Shown piece after piece: positions 1 to 7,045 of a stretch of DNA of 16,882 bases (the stretch's first letter is position 1; every line of letters begins with the position of its first letter). The stretch comes from CANKHJ01 sp035556495 (GTDB taxonomy: Bacteria > Pseudomonadota > Alphaproteobacteria > Rhizobiales > Xanthobacteraceae): positions 1-16,882 of the forward strand of contig DATMEW010000064.1 in assembly GCA_035556495.1 (NCBI GenBank), given 5' to 3'. A program made the position numbers and the translations under genes. Under the pieces are notes generated by a model. The model was given only the letters and a program-made list of their open reading frames with translations, was not told where the DNA came from and made no database searches.

Positions 1-1
1 C

Positions 2-316
2 GATGGCGGCTTTCCTGCCGCTTCGGCGCTGATCCATTCCCTGTGGGAAGCGCGGATGCGCGCGCCGGCAAAGGCGCTCCGCGACCCCAAGACCGTATTG
101 CAGGAATGGGCCCAGGCGCGCAGCCTGCCGACGCCGACCTACCGCGAGATCGAGCGCAAGGGGCCGGACCACAATCCCGAATTTCTCGTTTCCGTCGAAC
201 TTCCCCTGCGGCCCGCCGCGGAAGGGCGCGGAAGCTCCAAACGCGCGGCCGAACAGGCCGCCGCCGCCGCCATGCTTGAGCGTGAAGGCGTGCAGATGGA
301 TCGCAGCGATGGCTGA
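2..316 (+). CDS. rnc: Ribonuclease III, C-terminal part (cut by window start)
   Basis: RNase III cleaves double-stranded RNA in rRNA precursor processing and mRNA decay. Only the last 104 residues are in the window. They begin with the end of the endonuclease domain (DGGF, which usually precedes the linker) and continue into a double-stranded RNA-binding domain: a KTVLQEWAQ helix, the TYREIERKGPDHNPEF strands, and the terminal GRGSSKRAAEQAAAAAML helix with its basic RNA-binding start. The catalytic signature lies upstream, outside the window. The TGA at 314-316 overlaps the era start by 8 bp, implying translational coupling. The rnc-era-recO order is usual in alphaproteobacteria. Family assignment is firm; nothing can be said about the promoter or N-terminus. 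Confidence 0.95.
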   Translation, partial: DGGFPAASALIHSLWEARMRAPAKALRDPKTVLQEWAQARSLPTPTYREIERKGPDHNPEFLVSVELPLRPAAEGRGSSKRAAEQAAAAAMLEREGVQMDRSDG

Positions 317-1220
317 AGCACCCCAGGACACCACGCGCTGCGGCTTTGTCGCGCTGATCGGCGCGCCCAATGTCGGCAAATCGACGCTCATCAACGCGCT
401 GGTCGGCGCGAAGGTGACGATCGTCTCGCACAAGGTGCAGACGACGCGGACGCTGGTGCGCGGCATTGCGACAGTGGACGCGGCGCAGATCGTCTTTATC
501 GATACGCCCGGCATCTTCGCGCCGCGCCGCCGGCTCGACCGTGCCATGGTCACGACGGCCTGGAGCGGCGCCCATGATGCCGACATGGTGGGCCTCATCA
601 TCGACGCCAAGCGCGGGATCGACGAGGAAGCCGAGACCGTGCTCGCACGGCTCGCGGATGTGCGGCACCCGAAATTCGTGATCCTCAACAAGGTCGACCT
701 GGTCGACAAGTCGACGCTTTTGGGGCTGGCCGAACGGGTCAACGAGAAGGGGCGGTTCGAAGCCACCTTCATGGTTGCGGCGCTCACCGGTTACGGCGTC
801 GCGGATGTGCGGAACTGGCTTGCCGGCAAGGCGCCGGCCGGACCATGGCATTATCCCGAGGACCAGATTTCCGATGCGCCCATGCGCAGCCTCGCGGCGG
901 AGATCACCCGCGAGAAGCTGTATCACCGCTTGCATCAGGAACTGCCGTATCAGTCCACGGTGGAGACCGACATCTGGACGGAGAAGAAGGACTCCGTGCG
1001 GATCGAGCAGACCATTTTCGTGGAGCGCGAAAGCCAGCGGAAGATCGTGCTCGGCAAGGGCGGCCAGACCATCAAGGCGATCGGCGCGGAAGCGCGGCGG
1101 GAATTGACCGGGATTCTTGAAAAGCCCGTTCACCTGTTCCTGTTCGTGAAGGTGCGCGAGGGGTGGGGCGATGACCCCGAACGTTATCGCGAGATGGGTC
1201 TCGAATTCCCCAGGGAGTAG
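309..1220 (+). CDS. era: GTPase Era (30S ribosome maturation)
   Basis: Era is an essential GTPase that binds the 3' end of 16S rRNA and assists small-subunit assembly, often at the inner membrane. The 303-residue product has the normal family length. The G1 P-loop GAPNVGKS is at residues 18-25, the G3 motif DTPG at 65-68 and the G4 motif NKVD at 127-130. A C-terminal KH RNA-binding domain carries the GKGG loop at about 249-252. I chose the ATG at 309 because the P-loop then sits at the usual distance from the start and the ATG overlaps the rnc stop; an in-frame upstream start at 276 would add 11 residues inside rnc. It is probably cotranscribed with rnc. The 103-bp gap to recO contains an imperfect hairpin (about 1228-1254) without a T run. 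Confidence 0.97.
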   Translation: MAEAPQDTTRCGFVALIGAPNVGKSTLINALVGAKVTIVSHKVQTTRTLVRGIATVDAAQIVFIDTPGIFAPRRRLDRAMVTTAWSGAHDADMVGLIIDAKRGIDEEAETVLARLADVRHPKFVILNKVDLVDKSTLLGLAERVNEKGRFEATFMVAALTGYGVADVRNWLAGKAPAGPWHYPEDQISDAPMRSLAAEITREKLYHRLHQELPYQSTVETDIWTEKKDSVRIEQTIFVERESQRKIVLGKGGQTIKAIGAEARRELTGILEKPVHLFLFVKVREGWGDDPERYREMGLEFPRE

Positions 1221-1323
1221 GGTAGGCCCCCGGAGAGCGGCGACGCCTCTCGGGATATGTTCAGGCAGGAAGGGCTTGCCGACACGCTCCCGCGAAGGGG
1301 CAGCGACCGGGAGCTGCGGTCCG

Positions 1324-2076
1324 ATGGAATGGGTTGACGAAGGCATCGTGCTTGGCACGCGCCGGCATGGCGAGGCCAATGCCATTCTCGAAGTGATGAC
1401 GCGGGACCATGGCCGGCACCTCGGCCTCGTGCGCGGCGGCGGCGGCGCGCGTCTGCGGCCGATCCTCCAGCCGGGCAACCGCGTCGGCGTGACATGGCGC
1501 GCGCGCCTCGACGAACATCTCGGCGTCTATACGGTGGAAGGGCTCGCGCTGCATGCGGGACGCTTCCTCACGGAAGCCTGTGCGCTGTACGGCATGACCT
1601 ATCTGGCGGCGCTGTGTCGGCTGCTGCCGGAGCGCGATCCCCACGGCGCCGTCGCCGAGAACCTCGAAGCCATCATTCTCCGTTTCGGAGAGCCGCGTTT
1701 CGTCGGCCCGCAGATTGCGCGTTTCGAGCTTCAGATGCTGACCGAGCTGGGGTTCGGGCTTGAACTCGACAGATGCGCAGCCACCGGTTCGATGGAAAAC
1801 CTGATCTATGTCTCGCCCAGAACGGGGCGCGCGGTCTCGGAGACGGCCGGCGCGCCATGGGCGGACCGGCTGCTGCGCCTGCCGGATTTCCTGCTGGACG
1901 ACGAGGGGCCGGGCAATCCGTCCAGCGCGGAACTGGCGGCGGGCTTTGCGATGACGGGCTTCTTTCTGGACCGCCATGTGCTGGAGCCGCGCGGGCTCGC
2001 CCATTCGGATGCCCGCGCCCATTTCATCGCCGCGCTGTCGCGCCTGTGGCCGGACGCCACTGGCAGCGCCGAATGA
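1324..2076 (+). CDS. recO: DNA repair protein RecO
   Basis: RecO works with RecR (and RecF) to load RecA onto SSB-coated single-stranded DNA in gap repair. The product has 250 residues. It starts MEWVDEGIVLGTRRHGEAN, the typical alphaproteobacterial N-terminus of the OB-fold, followed by the helical domain and the CAATG...YVSPRTGRAVS segment. That segment corresponds to the four-cysteine zinc finger of some RecO proteins, but only one cysteine (C151) remains here, so zinc is probably not bound. The open frame extends upstream to 1171, but residues before 1324 do not resemble RecO; ATG 1324 has GGGAG about 10 bases upstream. It follows era on the same strand and ends at a strong hairpin terminator. 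Confidence 0.94.
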   Translation: MEWVDEGIVLGTRRHGEANAILEVMTRDHGRHLGLVRGGGGARLRPILQPGNRVGVTWRARLDEHLGVYTVEGLALHAGRFLTEACALYGMTYLAALCRLLPERDPHGAVAENLEAIILRFGEPRFVGPQIARFELQMLTELGFGLELDRCAATGSMENLIYVSPRTGRAVSETAGAPWADRLLRLPDFLLDDEGPGNPSSAELAAGFAMTGFFLDRHVLEPRGLAHSDARAHFIAALSRLWPDATGSAE

Positions 2077-2104
2077 AAAAGCCGGCTCGCAAGGAGCCGG
2101 CTTT
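2076..2104. terminator. Bidirectional intrinsic terminator between recO and the small secreted-protein gene
   Basis: A perfect 11-bp inverted repeat, AAAGCCGGCTC and GAGCCGGCTTT, encloses a 5-base loop (2089-2093). On the minus strand the hairpin ends in a run of five T (A at 2076-2080 on the plus strand), so it fits best as terminator of the minus-strand gene ending at 2124. On the plus strand it has a shorter T run and begins directly at the recO stop, so it probably also ends recO transcripts. Confidence 0.85.
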
Positions 2105-2123
2105 CAGGGTTATCGGAATTATG

Positions 2124-2426
2124 TCAGCGGCGATGCGGCCGGTGATAGCGATGCGGCCGATGAACACGCGGCGGTGCGTAGTACCGCGGCGCATGATAGC
2201 GCGGCCGGGGCCGGTAAACCGGCCGGGTCTGCACGCAATGATTGCGCCAGCGGTAACCGTTCCACACCCGCCTGCAAACCACGCGGGCATCCTCGACGAG
2301 GCTGCCGGCGCCGGCGATGGCCGCCAGGCCGGCCGGGGCGGGCATGGCTTCTGCGCGGGGAGTTGTGGCGACGGCGCCGAGCGCGAGGCCGATGGCGGCT
2401 GCGGCGATCAGGAAAATCTTGCGCAT
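2124..2426 (-). CDS. Small secreted Arg/His/Tyr/Pro-rich protein of unknown function
   Basis: The function is not recognised. The 100-residue product starts with a clear Sec signal peptide: MRKIF, a hydrophobic Ala/Leu-rich core, and a likely signal peptidase site after AEA at residues 25-27. The mature part has two cysteines (C51, C64) flanking VWNGYRWRNH, a spacing that would allow a disulfide. In its last 33 residues (68-100), 29 are Arg, His, Tyr or Pro. The end is four tandem HRx triplets (residues 89-100). The start at 2426 is fixed by GGAGGT (2431-2436) four bases upstream; in-frame starts further upstream (2444, 2498) would weaken the signal peptide. It is transcribed divergently from parC and ends at the strong hairpin at 2076-2104. 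Similar short signal-peptide proteins with basic tails are common in rhizobial genomes. The product is probably periplasmic. Confidence 0.8.
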   Translation of the reverse strand: MRKIFLIAAAAIGLALGAVATTPRAEAMPAPAGLAAIAGAGSLVEDARVVCRRVWNGYRWRNHCVQTRPVYRPRPRYHAPRYYAPPRVHRPHRYHRPHRR

Positions 2427-2532
2427 GAATACCTCCGATTTCATATCATCCCGCCGGAGCCGGCGGGAGCGAATTTCGCCCTGACCCCTGCCTAGCACGA
2501 AAACGACAACAACACGTGGCTAACACATTCAT

Positions 2533-2561
2533 CTGTCGTTCATTTCCGCATCGGGCTATAC
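2533..2561 (+). promoter_or_regulatory. Candidate parC promoter giving a leaderless mRNA
   Basis: CTGTCG (2533-2538) and CTATAC (2556-2561) are spaced by 17 bp, matching a weak -35 and a fair -10 of a housekeeping sigma factor. A start seven to eight bases after the -10 would fall on or next to the parC ATG at 2569. No Shine-Dalgarno sequence precedes that ATG. This is inferred from sequence pattern only. Confidence 0.35.
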
Positions 2562-2568
2562 GGCTGCC

Positions 2569-4821
2569 ATGGGTAAACAAGTGATTCCGCCGCCCGATCC
2601 GGGCCACGTCGAGGACGTTCCGCTGCGCTCCGCGCTGGAGGAGCGTTATCTGGCCTATGCGCTGTCCACGATCATGCATCGGGCGCTGCCCGACGCCCGT
2701 GACGGCCTGAAGCCCGTTCACCGGCGCATCCTGTATGGCATGCGGCAGCTTCGGCTCGATCCGGGCGCCACGTTCAAGAAATCGGCGAAAATCGTCGGCG
2801 ACGTGATGGGCAATTTCCATCCTCACGGCGATCAGGCGATCTATGACGCGCTGGTGCGGCTCGCGCAGGATTTCGCGTCGCGTTATCCGCTGGTCGACGG
2901 GCAGGGCAATTTCGGCAGCATCGACGGCGATGCGGCGGCGGCCTATCGCTACACCGAAGCGCGCATGACCGAGGTGTCGCGGCTCATCCTCGACGGCATC
3001 GAGGATGACTCCATCGATTTCCGACCCAACTACGATGGCCAGTCCGAGGAGCCGGTGGTGCTGCCGGCGGCCTTTCCGAACCTGCTGGCGAATGGCGCGC
3101 AGGGCATCGCCGTCGGCATGGCGACGTCGATCCCGCCGCACAATGTCGCTGAACTGTGCGATGCGGCCCTGCATCTCATCACCAGCCCGGGCGCGCGCAG
3201 CGCCACGCTGATGCAATACGTGCAGGGACCGGATTTCCCGACCGGCGGCATCGTCGTGGACAGCCGAGAGGCCATCGCGGAGGCTTACGCCACCGGCCGC
3301 GGGTCGTTCCGCGTCCGCGCCAGATGGCACAAGGAGGACACCGGCCGCGGCGGCTATGCCGTCGTCATCACGCAGATTCCGTGGCTGGTGCAGAAAAGCC
3401 GGCTGATCGAGAAGATGGCCGATCTTCTCAACGAGAAGAAGCTGCCGCTGGTGGCGGACATCAACGACGAGTCGGCGGAGGACGTCCGCATCGTGATCGA
3501 GCCGCGCGCCCGCACGGTCGATCCGGAAGTGCTGATGGAATCCCTGTTCCGGCTGACGGACCTTGAAAGCCGCATTCCGCTGAACATGAATGTGCTGGTG
3601 CAGGGCAAGGTGCCGAAGGTGCTCGGCCTCGCCGAGGCGCTGACCGAGTGGCTGAAGCACCGGCGCGACGTGCTGCTGCGCCGCTCCCGGCATCGCCTGC
3701 GCCAGATCGACACCCGGCTGGACGTGCTGGGCGGCTATCTCGTCGCTTATCTCAACCTCGACAAGGTGATTCATATCATCCGCACCGAGGACGAGCCGAA
3801 GCCGGCGCTGATCAGCACGTTCAAGCTCACGGACACGCAGGCCGACGCGATTCTCAACATGCGCCTGCGCAACCTGCGCAAGCTTGAGGAAATGGAAATC
3901 CGCAACGAGGACAAGGAGCTTCGCGCGGAGCGGAAGGGGCTGGAGGACCTGCTTGCATCGGAGAAGGAGCAGTGGAAGGCCGTCTCGGACCAGATCAGGG
4001 CGGTGCGGACGACCTATGGTCCCAAGACCGCACTGGGCAAGCGGCGCACCGGTTTCGGCGCCGCGCCCGTTCATGCCGAAGCGGCCATGGACGAGGCTTT
4101 GATCGAGCGCGAGCCGACCACGGTGGTGGTGTCCGAGAAGGGCTGGATCCGCACGCTCAAGGGGCATATCGCGGACCTGTCCGGCGTCGCCTTCAAGAGC
4201 GATGACAAGCTCAAATTCGCGGTTCATGCCGAGACGACATCCCGGATCATGATCTTCGCCACCAACGGCCGCTTCTATACGCTGGACGTGAGCAAGCTGC
4301 CCGGCGGGCGCGGCCATGGCGAGCCGCTGCGCCTGTTCATCGACATGGAGCAGGAGGCGGATATCGTCACCGTGTTCCGCCACGAGGGCGGCCGCAGCTT
4401 CCTGGTGGCGAGCCTGCATGGGCGCGGCTTCGTGATCGGCGAGGACGACTGCGTCGCCAACACCCGCAAGGGCAAGCAGGTGCTCAACGTCACCCTGCCG
4501 GACGAAGCGAGGGCGCTGTGCACCGTCACCGGCGATCAGGTCGCGGTGATCGGCGACAATCGCAAGCTGCTGGTCTTCCCGCTAGATCAGGTGCCGGAGA
4601 TGACTCGCGGCGTGGGCGTCCGGCTCCAGCGTTACAAGGATGGCGGACTCTCGGATGTCACCACATTTGCCGGCAAGGACGGCATGACCTGGCTCGACGC
4701 CGCCGGCCGGACCTTCACGCTGACGCTGAAGGAACTGGCGGACTGGCGCGGCAGCCGGGGCGACGCCGGCCGCCTGCCGCCCAAGGGCTTCCCGCGCTCA
4801 AACACCTTCGGCGCGCGGTGA
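2569..4821 (+). CDS. parC: DNA topoisomerase IV subunit A
   Basis: ParC is the DNA breakage-reunion subunit of topoisomerase IV, which with ParE decatenates daughter chromosomes. The 750-residue product opens with LRSALEERYLAYALSTIMHRALPDARDGLKPVHRRIL-type sequence. The catalytic tyrosine is Y128 in YRYTEAR. The region matching the quinolone-resistance segment is FHPHGDQAIYDALV, with Q89 where E. coli ParC has Ser80 and D93 at the Glu84 position. A coiled-coil segment is followed by a C-terminal beta-pinwheel from about residue 500. No GyrA-box (QRRGGKG) is seen, which favours ParC over GyrA, as does its place after recO. The start has no Shine-Dalgarno and may be leaderless. No terminator is visible before the next gene. 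Confidence 0.95.
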   Translation: MGKQVIPPPDPGHVEDVPLRSALEERYLAYALSTIMHRALPDARDGLKPVHRRILYGMRQLRLDPGATFKKSAKIVGDVMGNFHPHGDQAIYDALVRLAQDFASRYPLVDGQGNFGSIDGDAAAAYRYTEARMTEVSRLILDGIEDDSIDFRPNYDGQSEEPVVLPAAFPNLLANGAQGIAVGMATSIPPHNVAELCDAALHLITSPGARSATLMQYVQGPDFPTGGIVVDSREAIAEAYATGRGSFRVRARWHKEDTGRGGYAVVITQIPWLVQKSRLIEKMADLLNEKKLPLVADINDESAEDVRIVIEPRARTVDPEVLMESLFRLTDLESRIPLNMNVLVQGKVPKVLGLAEALTEWLKHRRDVLLRRSRHRLRQIDTRLDVLGGYLVAYLNLDKVIHIIRTEDEPKPALISTFKLTDTQADAILNMRLRNLRKLEEMEIRNEDKELRAERKGLEDLLASEKEQWKAVSDQIRAVRTTYGPKTALGKRRTGFGAAPVHAEAAMDEALIEREPTTVVVSEKGWIRTLKGHIADLSGVAFKSDDKLKFAVHAETTSRIMIFATNGRFYTLDVSKLPGGRGHGEPLRLFIDMEQEADIVTVFRHEGGRSFLVASLHGRGFVIGEDDCVANTRKGKQVLNVTLPDEARALCTVTGDQVAVIGDNRKLLVFPLDQVPEMTRGVGVRLQRYKDGGLSDVTTFAGKDGMTWLDAAGRTFTLTLKELADWRGSRGDAGRLPPKGFPRSNTFGAR

Positions 4822-4911
4822 CGGCGGCTCGGATTCGTCTTGCTCCCCGGACCTCTGCGAGTCAAAAATAACGGGTCCGGACCACATGCCCGGATTTCAG
4901 GGAGGAATGCG

Positions 4912-5898
4912 ATGCTGACACGCCGTGACGTGATGCTGGGTGCCGCGGGCGCGGCGGTGGCCCTGCCGACGATGAACTCCGGCCTGTTCGCACAGGCCAG
5001 CTATCCTTCGCGGGATATCCATACGATCTGCGGCTTTCCTCCCGGCACCGGCGCGGACGTCTTCGTGCGCTGGTACAGCAAGATGTTGCAGGACAGGATT
5101 GGCCGCACCGTCGTGGTCGAGAACCGCCCCGGCGCGTTCGGCAACATCGCCACGGAATTCGTCGCGCGCTCCAAACCGGACGGCTACACGGTCTTCATCG
5201 CGCCCGGCAGTTCGTTCCTTGCCGCCGCGCCGAGCCTGTTCAAAAAGATCAATTTCGATCCCATGAACGACTTCGAGCATGTCACGACGCTGTCCAAGCT
5301 GCCCTTCGTGCTGATCGTCTCCGGCGACAGCCCGCACAAGAGCGTGCCGGAACTGGTCGAGCATCTGAAGAAGAAGGGTGACAAGGGTTCCTATGCGTCG
5401 GTGGCCAACACTGGGCTCGTCAGCAGCGAGCTGTTCAAGGCCAGCTTCGGGCTTCAGACCGTCGAGGTGAAATACAAGGACTCCGGCGGGATGTTGAATG
5501 ACCTCTGGGGCGGCAACGTCGATTTCGTTCACTGGGACCCCATCGGCGCCACGCCCCATTTCAAGACGGGCAAGCTGCGGGCGCTGGCGACTTCCTCCAA
5601 GGATCGTTTTGTCGCGCTTCCGGATATTCCGAGCGCGGCCGAAGTCGGTATCGCCAATTCCGACGTGATCGCCTGGTGGTCGGTCCATGTTCCCAAGGGA
5701 ACGCCGAAGGAAATCGTCGATCGGCTGGAGAAGGAATTCAACGAGATCGTCAAGAGCGACGAACACAAGAACTTCATCTCTCCGACCGGCAGCGATCCTT
5801 TTCCCGGCAATCCTCAGGTGCTGCGCGACATTCTCGCGCGGGATCTGAAGAACTGGCCGGAGTGGGTCAAGATCGCGAAGATCGAACCGCAAGGCTGA
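4912..5898 (+). CDS. TctC/Bug-family tripartite tricarboxylate transporter substrate-binding protein
   Basis: Proteins of this family are periplasmic receptors that bind small carboxylated compounds, classically for a TctAB membrane transporter; many are orphans. The 328-residue product shows the family hallmarks: an early IHTICGFPPGTGADVFVRW loop, VVVENRPGAFGNIATEFVARSKPDGYT, a central VPELV segment, KTGKLRALA, and a late LPDIPSAAEVG. The N-terminus MLTRRDVMLGAAG carries a twin-arginine-like motif (R4-R5), a short hydrophobic stretch and a possible AQA cleavage site at residues 27-29. ATG 4912 was chosen because GGAGGA (4901-4906) lies 5 bases upstream; a longer TTG start at 4840 would bury the signal peptide. 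No tctA or tctB is nearby, and a terminator follows directly, so it is a single-gene unit. The ligand cannot be predicted. Confidence 0.9.
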   Translation: MLTRRDVMLGAAGAAVALPTMNSGLFAQASYPSRDIHTICGFPPGTGADVFVRWYSKMLQDRIGRTVVVENRPGAFGNIATEFVARSKPDGYTVFIAPGSSFLAAAPSLFKKINFDPMNDFEHVTTLSKLPFVLIVSGDSPHKSVPELVEHLKKKGDKGSYASVANTGLVSSELFKASFGLQTVEVKYKDSGGMLNDLWGGNVDFVHWDPIGATPHFKTGKLRALATSSKDRFVALPDIPSAAEVGIANSDVIAWWSVHVPKGTPKEIVDRLEKEFNEIVKSDEHKNFISPTGSDPFPGNPQVLRDILARDLKNWPEWVKIAKIEPQG

Positions 5899-5940
5899 TC
5901 GCCGCCACTAGGCTGATGGCGGCCACTGCCGAAGCGCTGG

Positions 5941-5968
5941 CGCGGCCCTGAGGGGTCGCGTTTTTTTT
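5941..5968 (+). terminator. Intrinsic terminator of the TctC-type gene
   Basis: CGCGGCCC (5941-5948), a 4-base loop and GGGTCGCG (5953-5960) form an 8-bp stem with one G-U pair. It is followed by eight T (5961-5968). It lies 42 bp after the solute-binding protein stop and acts on the plus strand; the T run is on the wrong side to end bpt transcripts. Confidence 0.9.
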
Positions 5969-6030
5969 GGTTTCACAGGTCTTGGTTCGCGAAGTCCCCG
6001 CCGGATAGCGAAACAGCCGGGCCGGCAAGA

Positions 6031-6065
6031 GCGGATCAGGCGTCGCTTGCGGATCAGGCGTCGCT
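6031..6065. repeat. 18-bp tandem duplication spanning the bpt stop codon
   Basis: The 17-base sequence GCGGATCAGGCGTCGCT occurs at 6031-6047 and again at 6049-6065, a period of 18 bp. Read on the minus strand each copy encodes Ser-Asp-Ala-stop in the same frame, so the stop codon of bpt and the preceding residues were duplicated. The first stop reached by the ribosome is at 6054-6056. The second lies 18 bp further on, in frame. Confidence 0.9.
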
Positions 6066-6809
6066 GTCGATCCGGACCCAGCCCTCGGGCGCCAGACGCT
6101 CCTGCGGCAGGAAGCGCGCCTTGTAGTCCATCTTGCGGGAGCCGCTTACCCAGTAGCCGAGATAGACATACGGCAGGCCCATGCGGCGCGCACGGGCGAT
6201 ATGATCGAGGATCATGAAGGTGCCGAGCGAGCGCCGCCTCTGATCGGCTTCGAAAAAGGAATAAACCATCGAGAGGCCGTCGCTGAGCAGGTCCGTCAGC
6301 GCCACGGCCAGCAACGTCCCCTGGCCGCGATTGTTGATCCGGGAATCCGGGCCGCTCTCGCGATACTCGATCAGGCGCGTGGGAACGTGGCTGTCCTCCA
6401 CCATCATCGCATAGTCGAGAACGGTCATGTCCACCATGCCGCCTTCGTGATGGCGCGCATCGAGATAGGAGCGGAAGACGGAATACTGTTCCGATGTCGG
6501 CACCGCGACACGCATCTCGCCCATCAGGTCTGCGTTGTGCTCCATCACCTTGCGCATGTTGCGGCTCGGCTTGAAGCCGTCGACCACGACGCGGGTGGAG
6601 ATGCATGCGCGGCAGGCTTCGCAGGCGGGCCTGTAGGCGATGGACTGGCTGCGGCGAAAACCGCCATGGGTGAGCAGATCGTTGAGTTCCCCCGCTTTAT
6701 CTCCGACCAGATGGGTGAACACCTTGCGTTCCTCGCGGCCTGGCAGATAGGGGCAGGGCGAGGGCGCCGTGAGATAGAACTGGGGCGTATTGCGGGAATG
6801 CTGGGTCAC
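6054..6809 (-). CDS. bpt: Aspartate/glutamate leucyltransferase (L/F-transferase-like, ATE family)
   Basis: Bpt transfers leucine from Leu-tRNA to N-terminal Asp or Glu of proteins, creating an N-degron read by ClpS and ClpAP. The product (251 residues from this start) has the N-terminal signature TQHSRNTPQFYLTAPSPCPY, the cysteine cluster CEACRAC (residues 63-69) and the YRESGPDSRINNRGQG and GYWVSGSRKMDYKARF segments of the C-terminal ATE domain. I prefer GTG 6809 because family members begin at this TQHSR segment. An upstream GTG at 6833 in the same frame would add eight residues and has a purine-rich stretch before it. It is transcribed divergently from the threonine ammonia-lyase gene, with about 236 bp between starts. 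I found no terminator after it. The TGA sits in an 18-bp tandem duplication. Confidence 0.92.
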   Translation of the reverse strand: MTQHSRNTPQFYLTAPSPCPYLPGREERKVFTHLVGDKAGELNDLLTHGGFRRSQSIAYRPACEACRACISTRVVVDGFKPSRNMRKVMEHNADLMGEMRVAVPTSEQYSVFRSYLDARHHEGGMVDMTVLDYAMMVEDSHVPTRLIEYRESGPDSRINNRGQGTLLAVALTDLLSDGLSMVYSFFEADQRRRSLGTFMILDHIARARRMGLPYVYLGYWVSGSRKMDYKARFLPQERLAPEGWVRIDSDA

Positions 6810-7045
6810 TGGACGATGCCGCAGGCGCGACACCCCCTTCCGGCCGGAATGGATTCGCGCCGAGGATCGCGCGATGCCGCCCGTCCGTCAAACCGGCGAA
6901 ACGGTGGCGTCCCCGATTCATCGTCAGGTCCGGTGCGGAGGGAGCCGTTCGCCTGGGGAGCGGGGCAGGGTGCTGCCGCGCGGCGCGTGACAGCCGGCCG
7001 GCCGCAGGGCAGGGTGTCGATGCGATCATGGCGCGGAATTGCCTT

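Noticed and set aside
1228..1254. Terminator between era and recO
   Set aside because: The hairpin is imperfect (one bulged base) and has no T run, so era and recO are likely cotranscribed.
2446..4419. A 657-codon open frame antisense to parC
   Set aside because: It mirrors the codon pattern of parC, is rich in His/Arg/Gln, and matches no family I know; a GC-rich shadow frame.
4840..4871. Promoter for the TctC-type gene (TTGCTC followed by an A-rich stretch)
   Set aside because: No acceptable -10 element at the right spacing; left uncalled.
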